Positions 20,900 through 31,816 are shown, counted from the first letter of the stretch. The stretch is DNA of 64,000 nucleotides from Soehngenia sp. (GCA_024637045.1 JAGXFX010000001.1:1-64000), one strand, 5' to 3'. Notes: generated from the letters alone by a model not told the origin. Program-made: numbers and translations.

Positions 20900-21982
20900 T
20901 TATTTTCCTCCTTCCAGAAAGGATTTATATTCATCCAGCTGATCTTTTAACTGTGCTGGCATTTCCTCGTAATGATACTTAAAGATATCTTCAATCACTG
21001 TATCGGACTTGTCTTCAATTGACTCAAAGGTATCCTTTACCTCTTTTTCAAGCTCTTTTTTAGTTTCATCTATCCACTGATCATCGATTAGTTTTTTTCC
21101 CTTAAGGTATTCTCCAAATCTTAGGATAGGATCCTTCTTTTTCCACTCTTCAACTTCAGCATCATCCCTGTACTTCGTTGGATCATCAGAAGTGGTATGA
21201 GCTCCCAATCTATAAGTGTAGGCTTCAATAAGCGTAGGTCCATCACCGTTTCTGGCCCTATCCACCGCTGCCTTTGTAGCATTGTACATCGCAAATATAT
21301 CATTGCCATCGACCAGGATTCCTGGCATGGCGTAGGCAGTTGCTTTTAAGGCAATATTGTCACTCATTGTCTGAATTTTTCTTGAAGTGGAAATTGCATA
21401 CTGGTTGTTTTGCACAACAAATACCACTGGAGACTTGAATACAGAAGCAAAGTTAAGTGCTTCGTGGAAGTCACCATGAGAAGTTCCGCCATCACCAACA
21501 TATGTCAGGACAACGTTTTTCTCATTCTTAATGTTATTTGCCATACCAATACCTGTGGCATGCTGCATCTGGGATGCTATAGGAATTGATACCGGTAGAA
21601 CTTTAACCCCTTCAGGCATGTGACTGCCCCACTCATTACCGTACCAGTAAAGATATATGTTTTTAAGCGGAACACCTCTTACAAGCCAAGCTCCCAGTTC
21701 TCTGAAGGCTGGAGCCAACCAGTCTTCCTTTTCCAAGGAATAGGCGCTTCCAACCTGTGCTGCTTCCTGACCAAGATTAGGTGCATAGGTTAGCATTCGA
21801 CCTTGTCTTTGATAAGAAAGTGCCTTCTCATCAATAGTTCTTGTAAAGAGCATGGTTTTGTAAAGATACTTCAGTTGTTCATCATCAAGCTCGGGAATAT
21901 CTTTTTCCAACACAACCTTGCCGGTAGGGTCCAAAACCTGGTACATTTCATTTTTCATTGGATTATAATCTTCCAAACGCAT
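20900..21982 (-). CDS. pdhA: Pyruvate dehydrogenase E1 alpha
   Basis: TPP motif GDGGTSHGDFHEALNFASVFKSPVVFVVQNNQYAIS; RQGRMLTYAPNLGQEAAQVG is PdhA-like. Confidence 0.92.
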   Translation of the reverse strand: MRLEDYNPMKNEMYQVLDPTGKVVLEKDIPELDDEQLKYLYKTMLFTRTIDEKALSYQRQGRMLTYAPNLGQEAAQVGSAYSLEKEDWLAPAFRELGAWLVRGVPLKNIYLYWYGNEWGSHMPEGVKVLPVSIPIASQMQHATGIGMANNIKNEKNVVLTYVGDGGTSHGDFHEALNFASVFKSPVVFVVQNNQYAISTSRKIQTMSDNIALKATAYAMPGILVDGNDIFAMYNATKAAVDRARNGDGPTLIEAYTYRLGAHTTSDDPTKYRDDAEVEEWKKKDPILRFGEYLKGKKLIDDQWIDETKKELEKEVKDTFESIEDKSDTVIEDIFKYHYEEMPAQLKDQLDEYKSFLEGGK

Positions 21983-22101
21983 GTAGATACCTCCTTGAAT
22001 TTATAGTTAATTGATATTTATTATCAGCTATTACTATATTTATATACCTAATTCCTAAACTTAAACAAAAATAACTGCGGGGATATCCTCAGTTCAATAA
22101 G

Positions 22102-23010
22102 CTATTTAGCAAGTTCTACTGCAATTTGTGCTGCAAGTATCGCATTGTTGTATACCAGTTCAATATTTGCATCAAGCGAATCTCCACCTGTTATTTCTTT
22201 TATTTTTGATAATAGGAACGGGGTGGTGTCTTTACCCTTGATTCCATTTTCATTTGCTTCCACGATTGCCTTATCAATAATCTCAGTGATAAAAGCTGCA
22301 TCCATAGAGTACTTTTCCGGTATTGGATTGGCTATAACCACTCCACCATGTAGATTCAGTTCCCACTTGACTCTAAGGAGATCAGCAATTTTTTTAGGCG
22401 AATCCATGTTGTAATCAACAGAAAATCCACTTTTTCTGGTGTAGAATGCGGGTAGTTCATCTGTTTTGTAACCAAGAACCGGAACTCCTTTAGTCTCAAG
22501 GTACTCGAGGGTCAGACCAATATCAAGGATTGATTTTGCTCCAGCACAAACAACAGCAACATCAGTCTGGGAAAGTTCATCAAGGTCTGCAGAAATATCC
22601 ATTGTGGCCTCAGCGCCTCTGTGGACTCCACCGATTCCACCTGTAGCGAATACTTTTATCCCTGCCATTTCAGCAATTATCATTGTTGATGCTACGGTAG
22701 TGGCACCGTCTTTTTCTGAGGATACAATATATGGAATATCTCTTCTTGAAACCTTTGCAATTCCAGATGTTTTACCCATGTAATCAATTTCGTTTGATGT
22801 CAACCCAGCAATTAGACGTCCATTGATTATTCCTATTGTTGCTGGAACTGCGTCGTAGCTTCTAATTATTTCTTCTACTTTTAAAGCTGTCTCGACGTTT
22901 TGTGGATAGGGCATCCCGTGAGAAATGATTGTGGACTCCAAAGCCACAACCGGCTTTCCTTCTTCCAATGCTTTTTTAACATCATTGCTTATATCCAAGT
23001 ACTCTCTCAT
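22102..23010 (-). CDS. psuG: Pseudouridine-5'-phosphate glycosidase
   Basis: VALESTIISHGMPYPQNVETA ... GGIGGVHRGAE signature. Confidence 0.95.
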   Translation of the reverse strand: MREYLDISNDVKKALEEGKPVVALESTIISHGMPYPQNVETALKVEEIIRSYDAVPATIGIINGRLIAGLTSNEIDYMGKTSGIAKVSRRDIPYIVSSEKDGATTVASTMIIAEMAGIKVFATGGIGGVHRGAEATMDISADLDELSQTDVAVVCAGAKSILDIGLTLEYLETKGVPVLGYKTDELPAFYTRKSGFSVDYNMDSPKKIADLLRVKWELNLHGGVVIANPIPEKYSMDAAFITEIIDKAIVEANENGIKGKDTTPFLLSKIKEITGGDSLDANIELVYNNAILAAQIAVELAK

Positions 23011-23963
23011 AATTTTCTAACCTCCATTTTCTTTAATAGACCAAGTATCTTTTCAATTGTTATGCTCTTATTTATTGTACTTTCTGCATCCATAGTCATA
23101 GCAGCAGTTGCCGAAGCAATTTTTACACTTTCTGATAAGTCCATACCCTCGAGCTCACCATGTATGAGCCCAGCCTGGAATGCATCTCCTGCTCCTGTTG
23201 CATTTCTTATTTTTATATCAGGTATTCTTACCAGGCCTCTTTCCTTGGAATTGCTGTAAAATACACCTTCAGAGCCAAGAGAGATACACACATTAACTAC
23301 TCCCTTGGAATGAAGCAGTTCAGCTGAAGCAATGAGATCATTCTGGTTCTCAATACTAATATCTGTCAAAATCTGGGCTTCCAGTTTGTTTGGTTTTATA
23401 GTATGAAAGAAGCCGATTATTTCCTTTGCAATTTTTGCCTTTTCAGAAGAAACTGTATCAAGAAAAAGCTTCTTGCTCTTGAAAAGCTCAACTGCAAATT
23501 TTAAATTATCTTTTGAAAGATTTGTATCAAAAGCAATAATGCTGCTTTCAAATATACCATCCTTATTTTGTAAAATGTAATCTTTATCAAGATATGAATA
23601 AATATCCATTGAACTTATTGCTATATGCATATCCATGTTTTCATCTAGTATTGCCATATAAGTACCTGTACTGCTCCCTGGGATGATTTTAACATTGGAC
23701 ATATCCACTCCCGAAAGGGCGGATTCCTCAATGAGCTTCTTTCCATAGATATCATCTCCAACAACTGAGTACATCTCTACCTTATTTCCGAGGAGTGCTA
23801 TGTTTTCAGCGATATTTCTTCCAACACCGCCAGGGGATAGTTTAGTATTTCCCGGATTGGAATCACCAGGGATAAGTTGTCCGTGTGGAAAACCTGCAAT
23901 ATCCATATTGATGCCACCAATAACTGAAACTTTTCTTTTAGCCTGCGACAAATTCATCACCAC
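23007..23963 (-). CDS. psuK: PfkB family carbohydrate kinase, likely pseudouridine kinase
   Basis: GGVGRNIAENIALLG, NATGAGDAFQAGLIHG; overlaps psuG. Confidence 0.88.
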   Translation of the reverse strand: MVMNLSQAKRKVSVIGGINMDIAGFPHGQLIPGDSNPGNTKLSPGGVGRNIAENIALLGNKVEMYSVVGDDIYGKKLIEESALSGVDMSNVKIIPGSSTGTYMAILDENMDMHIAISSMDIYSYLDKDYILQNKDGIFESSIIAFDTNLSKDNLKFAVELFKSKKLFLDTVSSEKAKIAKEIIGFFHTIKPNKLEAQILTDISIENQNDLIASAELLHSKGVVNVCISLGSEGVFYSNSKERGLVRIPDIKIRNATGAGDAFQAGLIHGELEGMDLSESVKIASATAAMTMDAESTINKSITIEKILGLLKKMEVRKL

Positions 23964-24103
23964 TTTCTAATACTAGTGGATTAATTATACCCAAAGGAGT
24001 ACATCAAATCACGAATATGGGGTATCTTGTAACTAGATTATTGAACTTTGTATAAGTATTTCAAAGAGAAGATTATGGGTTAGCATGGGAGAGGAGAAGG
24101 ATT

Positions 24104-24724
24104 ATGATACTGAATCATGAAGCCTTTCAAATTGGGAAAGACTACGGGGGAAAGCAGCAATGGTTGTCAGAATAAGGACTAAAGACCAAATTTTGGTCGG
24201 ACCGTTCTTGTGGAGTCGCAGCTGCTGCAAATCTTCTCACCTACTTGGGAAGTGAATATGTAGAATTGGAAGACTTGTACCTTGGGAACTCAAAAGAAGA
24301 CTACACTCATCTGATGGAAGAAATATTTGGTTATATCAAGCCTGGAATATTTGGTATACCTACAGTAGAGAAAATGGCAAAAGGTCTTTCCATACATATG
24401 AACAGCAAGGGGATCCAGATGATGCCTTGTACAAAAAAATGGTTCTTTAACGTTAAAGATGGCAGCAGTTTCATAAGAGGAGGATTGGCACAGGGAACTC
24501 CTGTACTGCTTCTTACCTGGAATTACTCAGACAGGGAGCTAAGAAATCACTGGGTTACTGTAACAGGGTGGGATGTAGTATACGGTGAAGAATATATGAC
24601 AGTTTCCAACTGGGGGAAAAAGAAGACTTATTCATATGATAATTGGGTAAGTGAAAGATCTTTATTGAAGGGAGCACTTTATTTTTCCAGAAATAAATGT
24701 CTCGATGCACCAGATGTGGTATGA
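24104..24724 (+). pseudogene. Papain-like/C39-type peptidase-like gene interrupted by an in-frame TAA
   Basis: SD-preceded ATG at 24104, MILNHEAFQIGKDYGGKQQWLSE, TAA 24173-24175, then in-frame GLKTKFWSDRSCGVAAAANLLTYLGSEY ... HWVTVTGWDVV...SNWGKK (Cys/His pair). Confidence 0.65.
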
Positions 24725-24780
24725 TTCATATTATGAAATAATTATGTTAGAGCCAATAACAATTGATTGGAGGAGTTCAG

Positions 24781-25902
24781 ATGAAAATCAAACCGTTTAA
24801 GGTAGAACAGTGGATGAATGAATACGAGATGGATGCAAAATTTAATATCGCTGAGACATGTGTGGATTCAATGTCCTTGACTGAGTTAATACAGATTTCA
24901 GGAGTAGATAAGGAAAGCTTGCTTGATGAGGTTCTTGATTTAAAGATGACCTATGGATACATAACCGGAAATCCAAGACTTAAGGATGCAATTGCAGATC
25001 TTTACAAGGGAATCGATCGCGACGACATTCTAACTACAAACGGTGGGATAGGAGCAAACAATCTGGTTCTAAATACCATAGTTGAGCCTGGAGATGGAGT
25101 AGTGTCAATTATTCCTACGTATCAGCAGCTTTATTCAATCCCAGAGTCACTTGGAGCGGAAGTTAAGATCATGTATCTTCAGAAGGAAAATCATTTTCTT
25201 CCGGACATTGAAAAATTGTCTGGGATGGTTGATAAAAGCACAAAGATTATTTGTTTGAACAACCCCAACAATCCAACCGGATCATTGATACCTGAGGATA
25301 TGATGATTCAGATAGTTGAGCTCGCAAAATCAGTGGACGCTTATATACTTTGTGACGAGGTATACAGAGGTTTAAATCAGGATGGAAGCTATCAGAAATC
25401 GATAGTTGAATTGTACGACAAGGGAATTGGTACTAGCAGCATGTCAAAGGTGTTTTCACTTGCAGGACTCAGATTGGGCTGGATTGCAACAAGAAACACG
25501 GATTTGATGGAAAAGTTTTTCAGCCACAGGGATTACAGTATCATAAGCTGTGGAATGATTGATGAGGTTTTCGGGGCTTTGGCTCTTGAAAACAAAGACA
25601 AGATACTTCAAAGAAATCGTGGAATAATAAGAGAAAATCTCAGAATTCTGGATGACTGGATAAATTCTCATGAAAAATTCTCCTATGTTAAACCTCTAGC
25701 CGGTACCACTGCTTTGGTTTTTTATGACTATGATATCAGTGCTTTTGAGTTTTGCACAGGACTAATTGAGCATTCAAAAACATTTGTAACACCAGGGTCA
25801 TGTTTTGAATATGAAAACAGCTTCAGAATTGGATACGCATCATCAAAGGAAACACTGATTGAAGGATTGAAGAATATGGAGGATTACTCGAAAAACCTGT
25901 AA
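24781..25902 (+). CDS. Class I/II PLP-dependent aminotransferase
   Basis: NNPNNPTGSLIPED, DEVYRGL, SSMSKVFSLAGLRLGWIA. Confidence 0.9.
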   Translation: MKIKPFKVEQWMNEYEMDAKFNIAETCVDSMSLTELIQISGVDKESLLDEVLDLKMTYGYITGNPRLKDAIADLYKGIDRDDILTTNGGIGANNLVLNTIVEPGDGVVSIIPTYQQLYSIPESLGAEVKIMYLQKENHFLPDIEKLSGMVDKSTKIICLNNPNNPTGSLIPEDMMIQIVELAKSVDAYILCDEVYRGLNQDGSYQKSIVELYDKGIGTSSMSKVFSLAGLRLGWIATRNTDLMEKFFSHRDYSIISCGMIDEVFGALALENKDKILQRNRGIIRENLRILDDWINSHEKFSYVKPLAGTTALVFYDYDISAFEFCTGLIEHSKTFVTPGSCFEYENSFRIGYASSKETLIEGLKNMEDYSKNL

Positions 25903-25919
25903 AGAAAAATAGAACTATT

Positions 25920-25941
25920 AATGCCGGGAGTTCCCGGCATT
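25920..25941 (+). terminator. Intrinsic terminator
   Basis: AATGCCGGGA GT TCCCGGCATT then TTTTC. Confidence 0.85.
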
Positions 25942-26022
25942 TTTTCTTGACAAAAGTTGAGAGAGGATATAAGATATTGTAGATACCTGGAGGGGGTATA
26001 TAATATCTTAGGAGGAATTATA

Positions 26023-27012
26023 ATGTTCAAAGTTCTTGCACATATAAAGAATAAGCTTGTCATCTACTTACCCATAACAATGATACTGGCAATTATATAC
26101 GGAAATTTCGTAGATTTAACACCATTTAAGACCTTGGTTCCAACAATTGTATTCTTTATGGTTTATCCAATGATGGTAACATTAAGATGTAAGGAATTGT
26201 TTTCCAAAGGAAATACAAAACTGCATCTGGTGGCACAGGGAATCAACTTTATTATTTTCCCGACGATGGGTTATTTGATTGGTAGAGTTTTCTTTCCAGG
26301 GAATACATATATTATGATGGGAATTCTCCTGATGGCTTTACTGCCCACATCAGGAATGACGATATCCTGGACCGGATTTGCTAAAGGAAATGTTTCAGCA
26401 GCCATAAAGATGATGGTAGTTGGTTTGATTCTTGGATCAGTATTAATGCCTTTCTATCTGAATATTTTCATGGGAGAAACATCAGGTATACCATTTGTAA
26501 AAATCATCAATGAAATTATAAAAGTAGTGTTTATACCAATGGCTTTGGGATTTATCACTCAGAAAGTATTATTGAAAAAATTTGGGAAAGACCGGTTTCA
26601 AAATGAATTCAAAACGAAGATACCACTGATTGCAACAGCTGCATTGGTCGGCATAGTATTCATTTCAACTGCAATGAGGGCAAAGGTTATAGTGGCTGAC
26701 CCTGCGATGGTAGTAAAAATATTTTTGGTTCTTTCTGCTTCCTACGCAATGGCGTTTCTTATTGTAACGATCATTGCCAAGTCAATGTTCAAAAGGGAAG
26801 ATGGTATTGCTCTTATTTATGGTACAGTAATGAGAAATCTCTCAATTGCATTGGCAATAGCACTTTCAATATTTTCTACAGCTGGTTCAGAGGTAGCTCT
26901 TATCGTAGCTGTCGGTTTTGTAGTTCAGATTCAGGGTGCAGCCCTTTATCTCAAACTCGTGGATAAGGTTTATACACCTGAGATAAACACTCCATTGCTT
27001 GAGTCAAACTAA
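26023..27012 (+). CDS. Bile acid:sodium symporter/ACR3-like permease
   Basis: ~10 TM helices; MTISWTGFAKGNVSAAIKMMVVGLILG resembles the BASS/ACR3 superfamily. Confidence 0.7.
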   Translation: MFKVLAHIKNKLVIYLPITMILAIIYGNFVDLTPFKTLVPTIVFFMVYPMMVTLRCKELFSKGNTKLHLVAQGINFIIFPTMGYLIGRVFFPGNTYIMMGILLMALLPTSGMTISWTGFAKGNVSAAIKMMVVGLILGSVLMPFYLNIFMGETSGIPFVKIINEIIKVVFIPMALGFITQKVLLKKFGKDRFQNEFKTKIPLIATAALVGIVFISTAMRAKVIVADPAMVVKIFLVLSASYAMAFLIVTIIAKSMFKREDGIALIYGTVMRNLSIALAIALSIFSTAGSEVALIVAVGFVVQIQGAALYLKLVDKVYTPEINTPLLESN

Positions 27013-27026
27013 ATAGAAGTAATCTC

Positions 27027-27061
27027 AAGACATCAATCGTTGAAATGGTTGATGTCTTTTT
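27027..27061 (+). terminator. Intrinsic terminator
   Basis: AAGACATCAA ... TTGATGTCTTTTT. Confidence 0.8.
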
Positions 27062-27189
27062 ATGCACTGATTAGCCGTATTGGAAAATCTAATAGAGAAT
27101 GGATCTGGATTAAATATTTCAATTGGAATCTTTGAATAGATACATGCTAATATATGTTAGAAGTTTAACATTTGAAGAGGAGGGTTTGC

Positions 27190-28128
27190 ATGAAGAGTAT
27201 TATTGAGAGAGTTCCGGTGCCGATAACTGGTCTATTGCTTGGGCTTGCGGCGACTGGAAATCTGATTCAGAGCTACGGAGAGAGTTACAGAAGTATTTTC
27301 GGTGTTGCATCATTAATCGTATTTCTTGCAGTTATGCTTAAGCTTATAATAAAGGGTGAAGCGGTGAAAAAGGAACTGGAAAACCCAGTGGTCGCCAGTG
27401 TATATCCAACATTGACAATGGGAATGATGCTTTTAGCTACATACATGAAGCCTGTAATGCCTGGCATAGCACCTTATTTCTGGGGAACAGCAATTGTTCT
27501 ACATAGTGCATTGATTATTCGTTTTAGCTTAAGATTCTTAAAGGATTATAGTATCAAGAAGGTATTTCCGTCCTGGTACATAGTTTATGTAGGTATTGTG
27601 GTGGGTTCAGTCACAAGTCCTGCGTTTCAGATGCAGGCTTTAGGAAGAATACTATTCTGGTTTGGTTTGGCTTCTTATTTTGCTTTGCTTCCTGTGGTGA
27701 TTAAAAGGGTTTTTGTGGAAAAAGGAATACCAGAACCGGCGATGCCTACGCTTGTTATAATGTGCGCACCTGCTAGCCTGCTTCTGGCAGGGTATATGAG
27801 TGCTTTCCCTGTAAAGAGCATGGTCATGGTAATTTTTCTTTTGGTATTATCACAGCTGACATACATCTATGTGCTTACAAAGCTACCGAAGCTTTTGGGA
27901 CTCAAGTTTTACCCATCATACTCGGCATTTACATTTCCAATGGTAATAACTGCAATATCCCTAAAAGCTACAGCAGGATATTTTGGTAACCTTGGGATGG
28001 ATTATAGTATTCTGGGAATAATCGTTAAATTTCAGGAATTTGCTGCAGTGACACTTGTTCTGTATGTACTTGTAAGATATTTGGTCCACATGTTACCATC
28101 TGCAGTGAAAACAAAGGCAGCAGCTTAA
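27190..28128 (+). CDS. TDT family (TehA/SLAC1-like) transporter
   Basis: RVPVPITGLLLGLAATGNLIQSYGESYRSIFGVAS; 10-TM pattern. Confidence 0.75.
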   Translation: MKSIIERVPVPITGLLLGLAATGNLIQSYGESYRSIFGVASLIVFLAVMLKLIIKGEAVKKELENPVVASVYPTLTMGMMLLATYMKPVMPGIAPYFWGTAIVLHSALIIRFSLRFLKDYSIKKVFPSWYIVYVGIVVGSVTSPAFQMQALGRILFWFGLASYFALLPVVIKRVFVEKGIPEPAMPTLVIMCAPASLLLAGYMSAFPVKSMVMVIFLLVLSQLTYIYVLTKLPKLLGLKFYPSYSAFTFPMVITAISLKATAGYFGNLGMDYSILGIIVKFQEFAAVTLVLYVLVRYLVHMLPSAVKTKAAA

Positions 28129-28158
28129 TTATAAATCAATAAGGAGGAATTATACATA

Positions 28159-28626
28159 ATGAATAGACTGGAAATACTGGATAAAGTAAGAGAGGAAGCA
28201 GAAGGATATTTTGATAGAGGAGAGTTCTTTTGCTCAGAAGCAGTTGCTCAAACAATCAATAATCTTCTAGGGAAACCATATGATGAGAATATAGTCAAAA
28301 TGGCATCAGGCTTTCCAATCGGAATGGGGAAATCAGGTTGTCTTTGCGGTGCAGTTAGCGGTGGACAGATGGCCCTTGGGATGGTATATGGAAGGGTTCA
28401 TGGGGAAGCCATGAAAGATGAAATGTTTCCAATTGCAGCTGATCTTCACGATTTTGTTAAAGAAGAGTACGGATCAAACTGCTGCAGGATTATAACCAGA
28501 CAATGGACAGGAGACAACTTTAAAAGCCCTGAAAGGAAAAGACACTGTGTAGAAATAACAGGAAAAGTTGCAGAATGGGTAGCAGACAAATTAATTGAAA
28601 ACGGGAAAATTGAAATAGAAGGATAA
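28159..28626 (+). CDS. C_GCAxxG_C_C family redox protein
   Basis: FFCSEAVAQ ... GCLCGAVSGGQMALG ... CCRIITRQWTG ... RHCVEI. Confidence 0.88.
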   Translation: MNRLEILDKVREEAEGYFDRGEFFCSEAVAQTINNLLGKPYDENIVKMASGFPIGMGKSGCLCGAVSGGQMALGMVYGRVHGEAMKDEMFPIAADLHDFVKEEYGSNCCRIITRQWTGDNFKSPERKRHCVEITGKVAEWVADKLIENGKIEIEG

Positions 28627-28631
28627 AGAAT

Positions 28632-28658
28632 CGGGTAGCTTCGAACCGAAGCTACCCG
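28632..28658. terminator. Bidirectional terminator
   Basis: CGGGTAGCTTCG AAC CGAAGCTACCCG. Confidence 0.85.
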
Positions 28659-28668
28659 TTATTTTTAG

Positions 28669-30270
28669 TTAATTACTCTGAAATACAATATTTCCGTCCA
28701 CTATTGTTTGTTCTACCTTTACATTCTTAATATCATTTTTATCGATTGTAAATATATCCCTGTCAAGAATAATCATATCTGCTACATAACCTGGCTTAAG
28801 TCTTCCTTTGAAGTCTTCCTTGAACTCGTTGTAGGCGCTCATAATAGTGTATCCGTCAATTGCATCTTCAACGGACATGTTTTCTTCAGGATAATAGCCC
28901 TCTTCAGGAGTACCATCAAGCCTTTTTCTATTCACCGCAAGATAGATATTCTCGAATGGGTTACAATCCTCTACGGGTGAGTCAGTACTTAAACTAACTG
29001 GTGCACCCATTTTATACAAGGTATTAAATGCATAGGATGTTTCTGCAAGCTCATCACCTATTCTATCATTGATAATCGGAATGTCTGATTGAAGGAAAAT
29101 AGGCTGATACATAACGGCAAGCTTAAGCTCTGCAATCTTTTCAAGTTGTTTTCTTGTGGTAATCTGATTATGAACTATTCCATGACGTAGAGTATTCACT
29201 CCGTCATCCATTATTTTCTCATAGGTATCAATTACACTCTGAATAGCTCCGTTACCAATAGCATGAGTTATTACTCTGATATCCTTATCAGCAGCCAATC
29301 TACAAAGTTGGTAAAGTTGCTCGTCACTTAGTGCCTCAACCCCTCGTTCTCCTGGGACATCGTTGTAATCCTGCTGCATAAGTGCAGTCCTTGCTCCAAG
29401 TGATCCGTCCTTGAATAGCTTTAAGGCTCCTTTTGAGTAGAATTTCTCATCGTATCGGCCGGTCAAGTGCTCAGTACGGAGATAATCCTTGAAGTCATCA
29501 ATTTCCTGGAAGTTATACTGATGTCCGTATCTGAATTTCAGCTTACCGCCGTCTGCAATACCCTGAATTGTTTCAAACACCTTATTGTAATCCTTATTCA
29601 TGATATCACAGGATTGAACAGATGTTAGACCGACGCTAATTGCGTAATCCATGGCCATAATGAAGTCCTTTTCAATATCTTCCTTTGTTTTCAAAGGTAT
29701 AATTGATTGAAGATATCGTACTGCATTTTCGTTGAAGATACCGTTAGGTTCACCATCCTCTCCCAGCTGTATCTTACCACCATCCACTTCTGTATGTTTT
29801 GTGACTCCAAGAACTTCAAGTGCTTTGCTGTTTCCAACAGTCACATGAATACAGACCCTGTCAAATACAATGGGGACATCAGTTGAAATCTTATCAAGGT
29901 CATGCTTGTTGAGGAGTCTCTTTTCGCCATTAACAAAATTATCCTGATTCCATCCCTTACCAACAAGTACATCAACATCAGGGTTTTTTGATAAATAGTC
30001 CTTTCCAATTTGGATAACATCATCAATAGACTTTGCATCTGTCAGCATACAGGAATTCATATTGGAACCAATCATACTAATATGAAGGTGACTGTCGTTA
30101 AGTCCTGGCAATACGGTTTTACCCTTAAGGTCAATTATTTCATCACAGCTGCTCTGAAGAATATCATCATTTGTTCCAACAGCCTCTATGATTCCATCTG
30201 ATATCAATATGGCCTCTTCAAAGTATCCCTTTTCCACATAAATCTTACCATTCTTATATATTCGATCCAT
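28669..30270 (-). CDS. Amidohydrolase family protein (YtcJ-like)
   Basis: GLNDSHLHISMIG, VLVGKGWNQD, LSTDSPVEDCNPFENIYLAV. Confidence 0.88.
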   Translation of the reverse strand: MDRIYKNGKIYVEKGYFEEAILISDGIIEAVGTNDDILQSSCDEIIDLKGKTVLPGLNDSHLHISMIGSNMNSCMLTDAKSIDDVIQIGKDYLSKNPDVDVLVGKGWNQDNFVNGEKRLLNKHDLDKISTDVPIVFDRVCIHVTVGNSKALEVLGVTKHTEVDGGKIQLGEDGEPNGIFNENAVRYLQSIIPLKTKEDIEKDFIMAMDYAISVGLTSVQSCDIMNKDYNKVFETIQGIADGGKLKFRYGHQYNFQEIDDFKDYLRTEHLTGRYDEKFYSKGALKLFKDGSLGARTALMQQDYNDVPGERGVEALSDEQLYQLCRLAADKDIRVITHAIGNGAIQSVIDTYEKIMDDGVNTLRHGIVHNQITTRKQLEKIAELKLAVMYQPIFLQSDIPIINDRIGDELAETSYAFNTLYKMGAPVSLSTDSPVEDCNPFENIYLAVNRKRLDGTPEEGYYPEENMSVEDAIDGYTIMSAYNEFKEDFKGRLKPGYVADMIILDRDIFTIDKNDIKNVKVEQTIVDGNIVFQSN

Positions 30271-30306
30271 AAGCTACCTCCTAGGTTTATTCTTTAGACA
30301 AATTTT

Positions 30307-30346
30307 ATTGTATAGAGCTTCAAACTTCAGAAGCTCTTTATACAAT
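30307..30346. promoter_or_regulatory. Palindromic element upstream of the amidohydrolase gene
   Basis: ATTGTATAGAGCTTC ... GAAGCTCTTTATACAAT. Confidence 0.4.
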
Positions 30347-30404
30347 AATATGATTAATTTAAGAAAATTACAATACAAAGGAGATAAAATGCTCAAACAA
30401 TTTA

Positions 30405-30450
30405 TTTAGATTAAAATGCCTGGGCAAAAGCCCAGGCATTTTAATCTAAA
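30405..30450 (-). terminator. 21-bp perfect hairpin overlapping the mnmA 3' end
   Basis: TTTAGATTAAAATGCCTGGGC aaaa GCCCAGGCATTTTAATCTAAA; mnmA stop at 30441-30443 lies in the stem. Confidence 0.75.
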
Positions 30451-31553
30451 TTTATATAGTTGTAATTTTCATCAAGTGGTTTGATAGATTTGATTATTGC
30501 ACTTCCAAGACAAACGTCATCCTCGTAGAATACAGCAACCTGACCAGGTGTAACAGCCTTTACCGGTTCGTCATATACAACAAGTAGTGTGCCGTCATCA
30601 TTCTTATGAACGGTTACAGGAATATCCTTCTGTCTGTACCTGAATTTAGCTGTACATTTTAAAGGTAATTCAGGTTCCCTTTCAACTATCCATGAGGGGT
30701 CATCTCCAATAAGTGATATCGAGAACAGAGCAGGGTGCGTTGCTCCCTGAGCAACATATAGCTTGTTTTTCTTAAGACTCTTTCCTACTACAAACCAAGG
30801 TTCACCTGTTCCGACTCCTCCAATGCCAATACCTTTTCTTTGACCGAGAGTATAGTGGATAAGTCCAGTATGTTCACCGACTACATCGCCTGCCACATCA
30901 ATTATTTCTCCTGGTTTGGATAGAAGGTATCGGTCCAGGAATTCATCAAAATCTCTTTCTCCGATAAAGCAGATTCCAGTGGAATCTTTCTTGGCTGCTG
31001 TATATAAGTTATACTCCTGAGCTATTTCCCTTACCTCTGATTTTTCAAGATGGCCAATCGGGAATAAAGTCCTTGATAGAGCTTTCTGACCGATCCGGGA
31101 TAAAAAGTAGCTTTGATCCTTGTTGTTGTCCTTGCCTCTGAGTAAAAGGAATTCGCCATCTCTTTCCTCTACCTGGGCATAATGTCCCATTGCAATATAA
31201 TCTGCATCAAGTTTCAGGGCATAGTCAAGGAATGCATTGAATTTGATCTCCTGGTTGCACATTACATCGGGATTTGGTGTCCTTCCTTTTTTATACTCCT
31301 CAAGAAAGTAGCTAAAAACCCTGTCCCAGTATTCCTTTTCAAAGTTTATTGTATAGCAGGGAAATCCCAGCTCCGTTGCAACTCTCTTTGCATCATCAGC
31401 ATCCTGTGCAGAAGTGCATACGCCATCAGGGTCCTTTTCGTCCCAGTTTTTCATAAACAGACCAATTACATCATAGCCTGCTTTTTTAAGGAGTACTGCT
31501 GAAACTGAAGAATCCACCCCTCCACTCATACCTAATACTACTTTTCTTGTCAT
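30441..31553 (-). CDS. mnmA: tRNA 2-thiouridine(34) synthase MnmA
   Basis: [50 protein letters not shown]. Track ORF start 31562. Confidence 0.96.
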   Translation of the reverse strand: MTRKVVLGMSGGVDSSVSAVLLKKAGYDVIGLFMKNWDEKDPDGVCTSAQDADDAKRVATELGFPCYTINFEKEYWDRVFSYFLEEYKKGRTPNPDVMCNQEIKFNAFLDYALKLDADYIAMGHYAQVEERDGEFLLLRGKDNNKDQSYFLSRIGQKALSRTLFPIGHLEKSEVREIAQEYNLYTAAKKDSTGICFIGERDFDEFLDRYLLSKPGEIIDVAGDVVGEHTGLIHYTLGQRKGIGIGGVGTGEPWFVVGKSLKKNKLYVAQGATHPALFSISLIGDDPSWIVEREPELPLKCTAKFRYRQKDIPVTVHKNDDGTLLVVYDEPVKAVTPGQVAVFYEDDVCLGSAIIKSIKPLDENYNYINLD

Positions 31554-31619
31554 ATATATCAATCCCTTTCAAATCCCATAAAAAAGTCACTTCAGCATTT
31601 TATGACGAAGCGACTGTGC

Positions 31620-31695
31620 TGGTGGAGATAAGGGGATTCGAACCCCTGGCCTTCTGAATGCCATTCAGACGCGCTCCCAGCTGCGCCATACCCCC
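31620..31695 (-). tRNA. tRNA-Ala (anticodon GGC)
   Basis: Minus-strand GGGGGTATGGCGCAGCTGGGAGCGCGTCTGAATGGCATTCAGAAGGCCAGGGGTTCGAATCCCCTTATCTCCACCA: full cloverleaf, loop ATGGCAT, encoded CCA. Confidence 0.95.
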
Positions 31696-31816
31696 AAATA
31701 TACTAATATGATAGCATCTGAAAAATATTTTGGCAAGGATTTTTGCCTTTGGAAATTAGTTATTGCCTGCGAGTGAGTTAAGTGTTAAATTAGAAACAAG
31801 ATAGGAGGGAGCAAGT

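Noticed and set aside
24173-24175. In-frame stop in the peptidase-like gene as a further recoding site
   Set aside because: The codon is TAA, which is not used for Sec or Pyl; listed as pseudogene instead.
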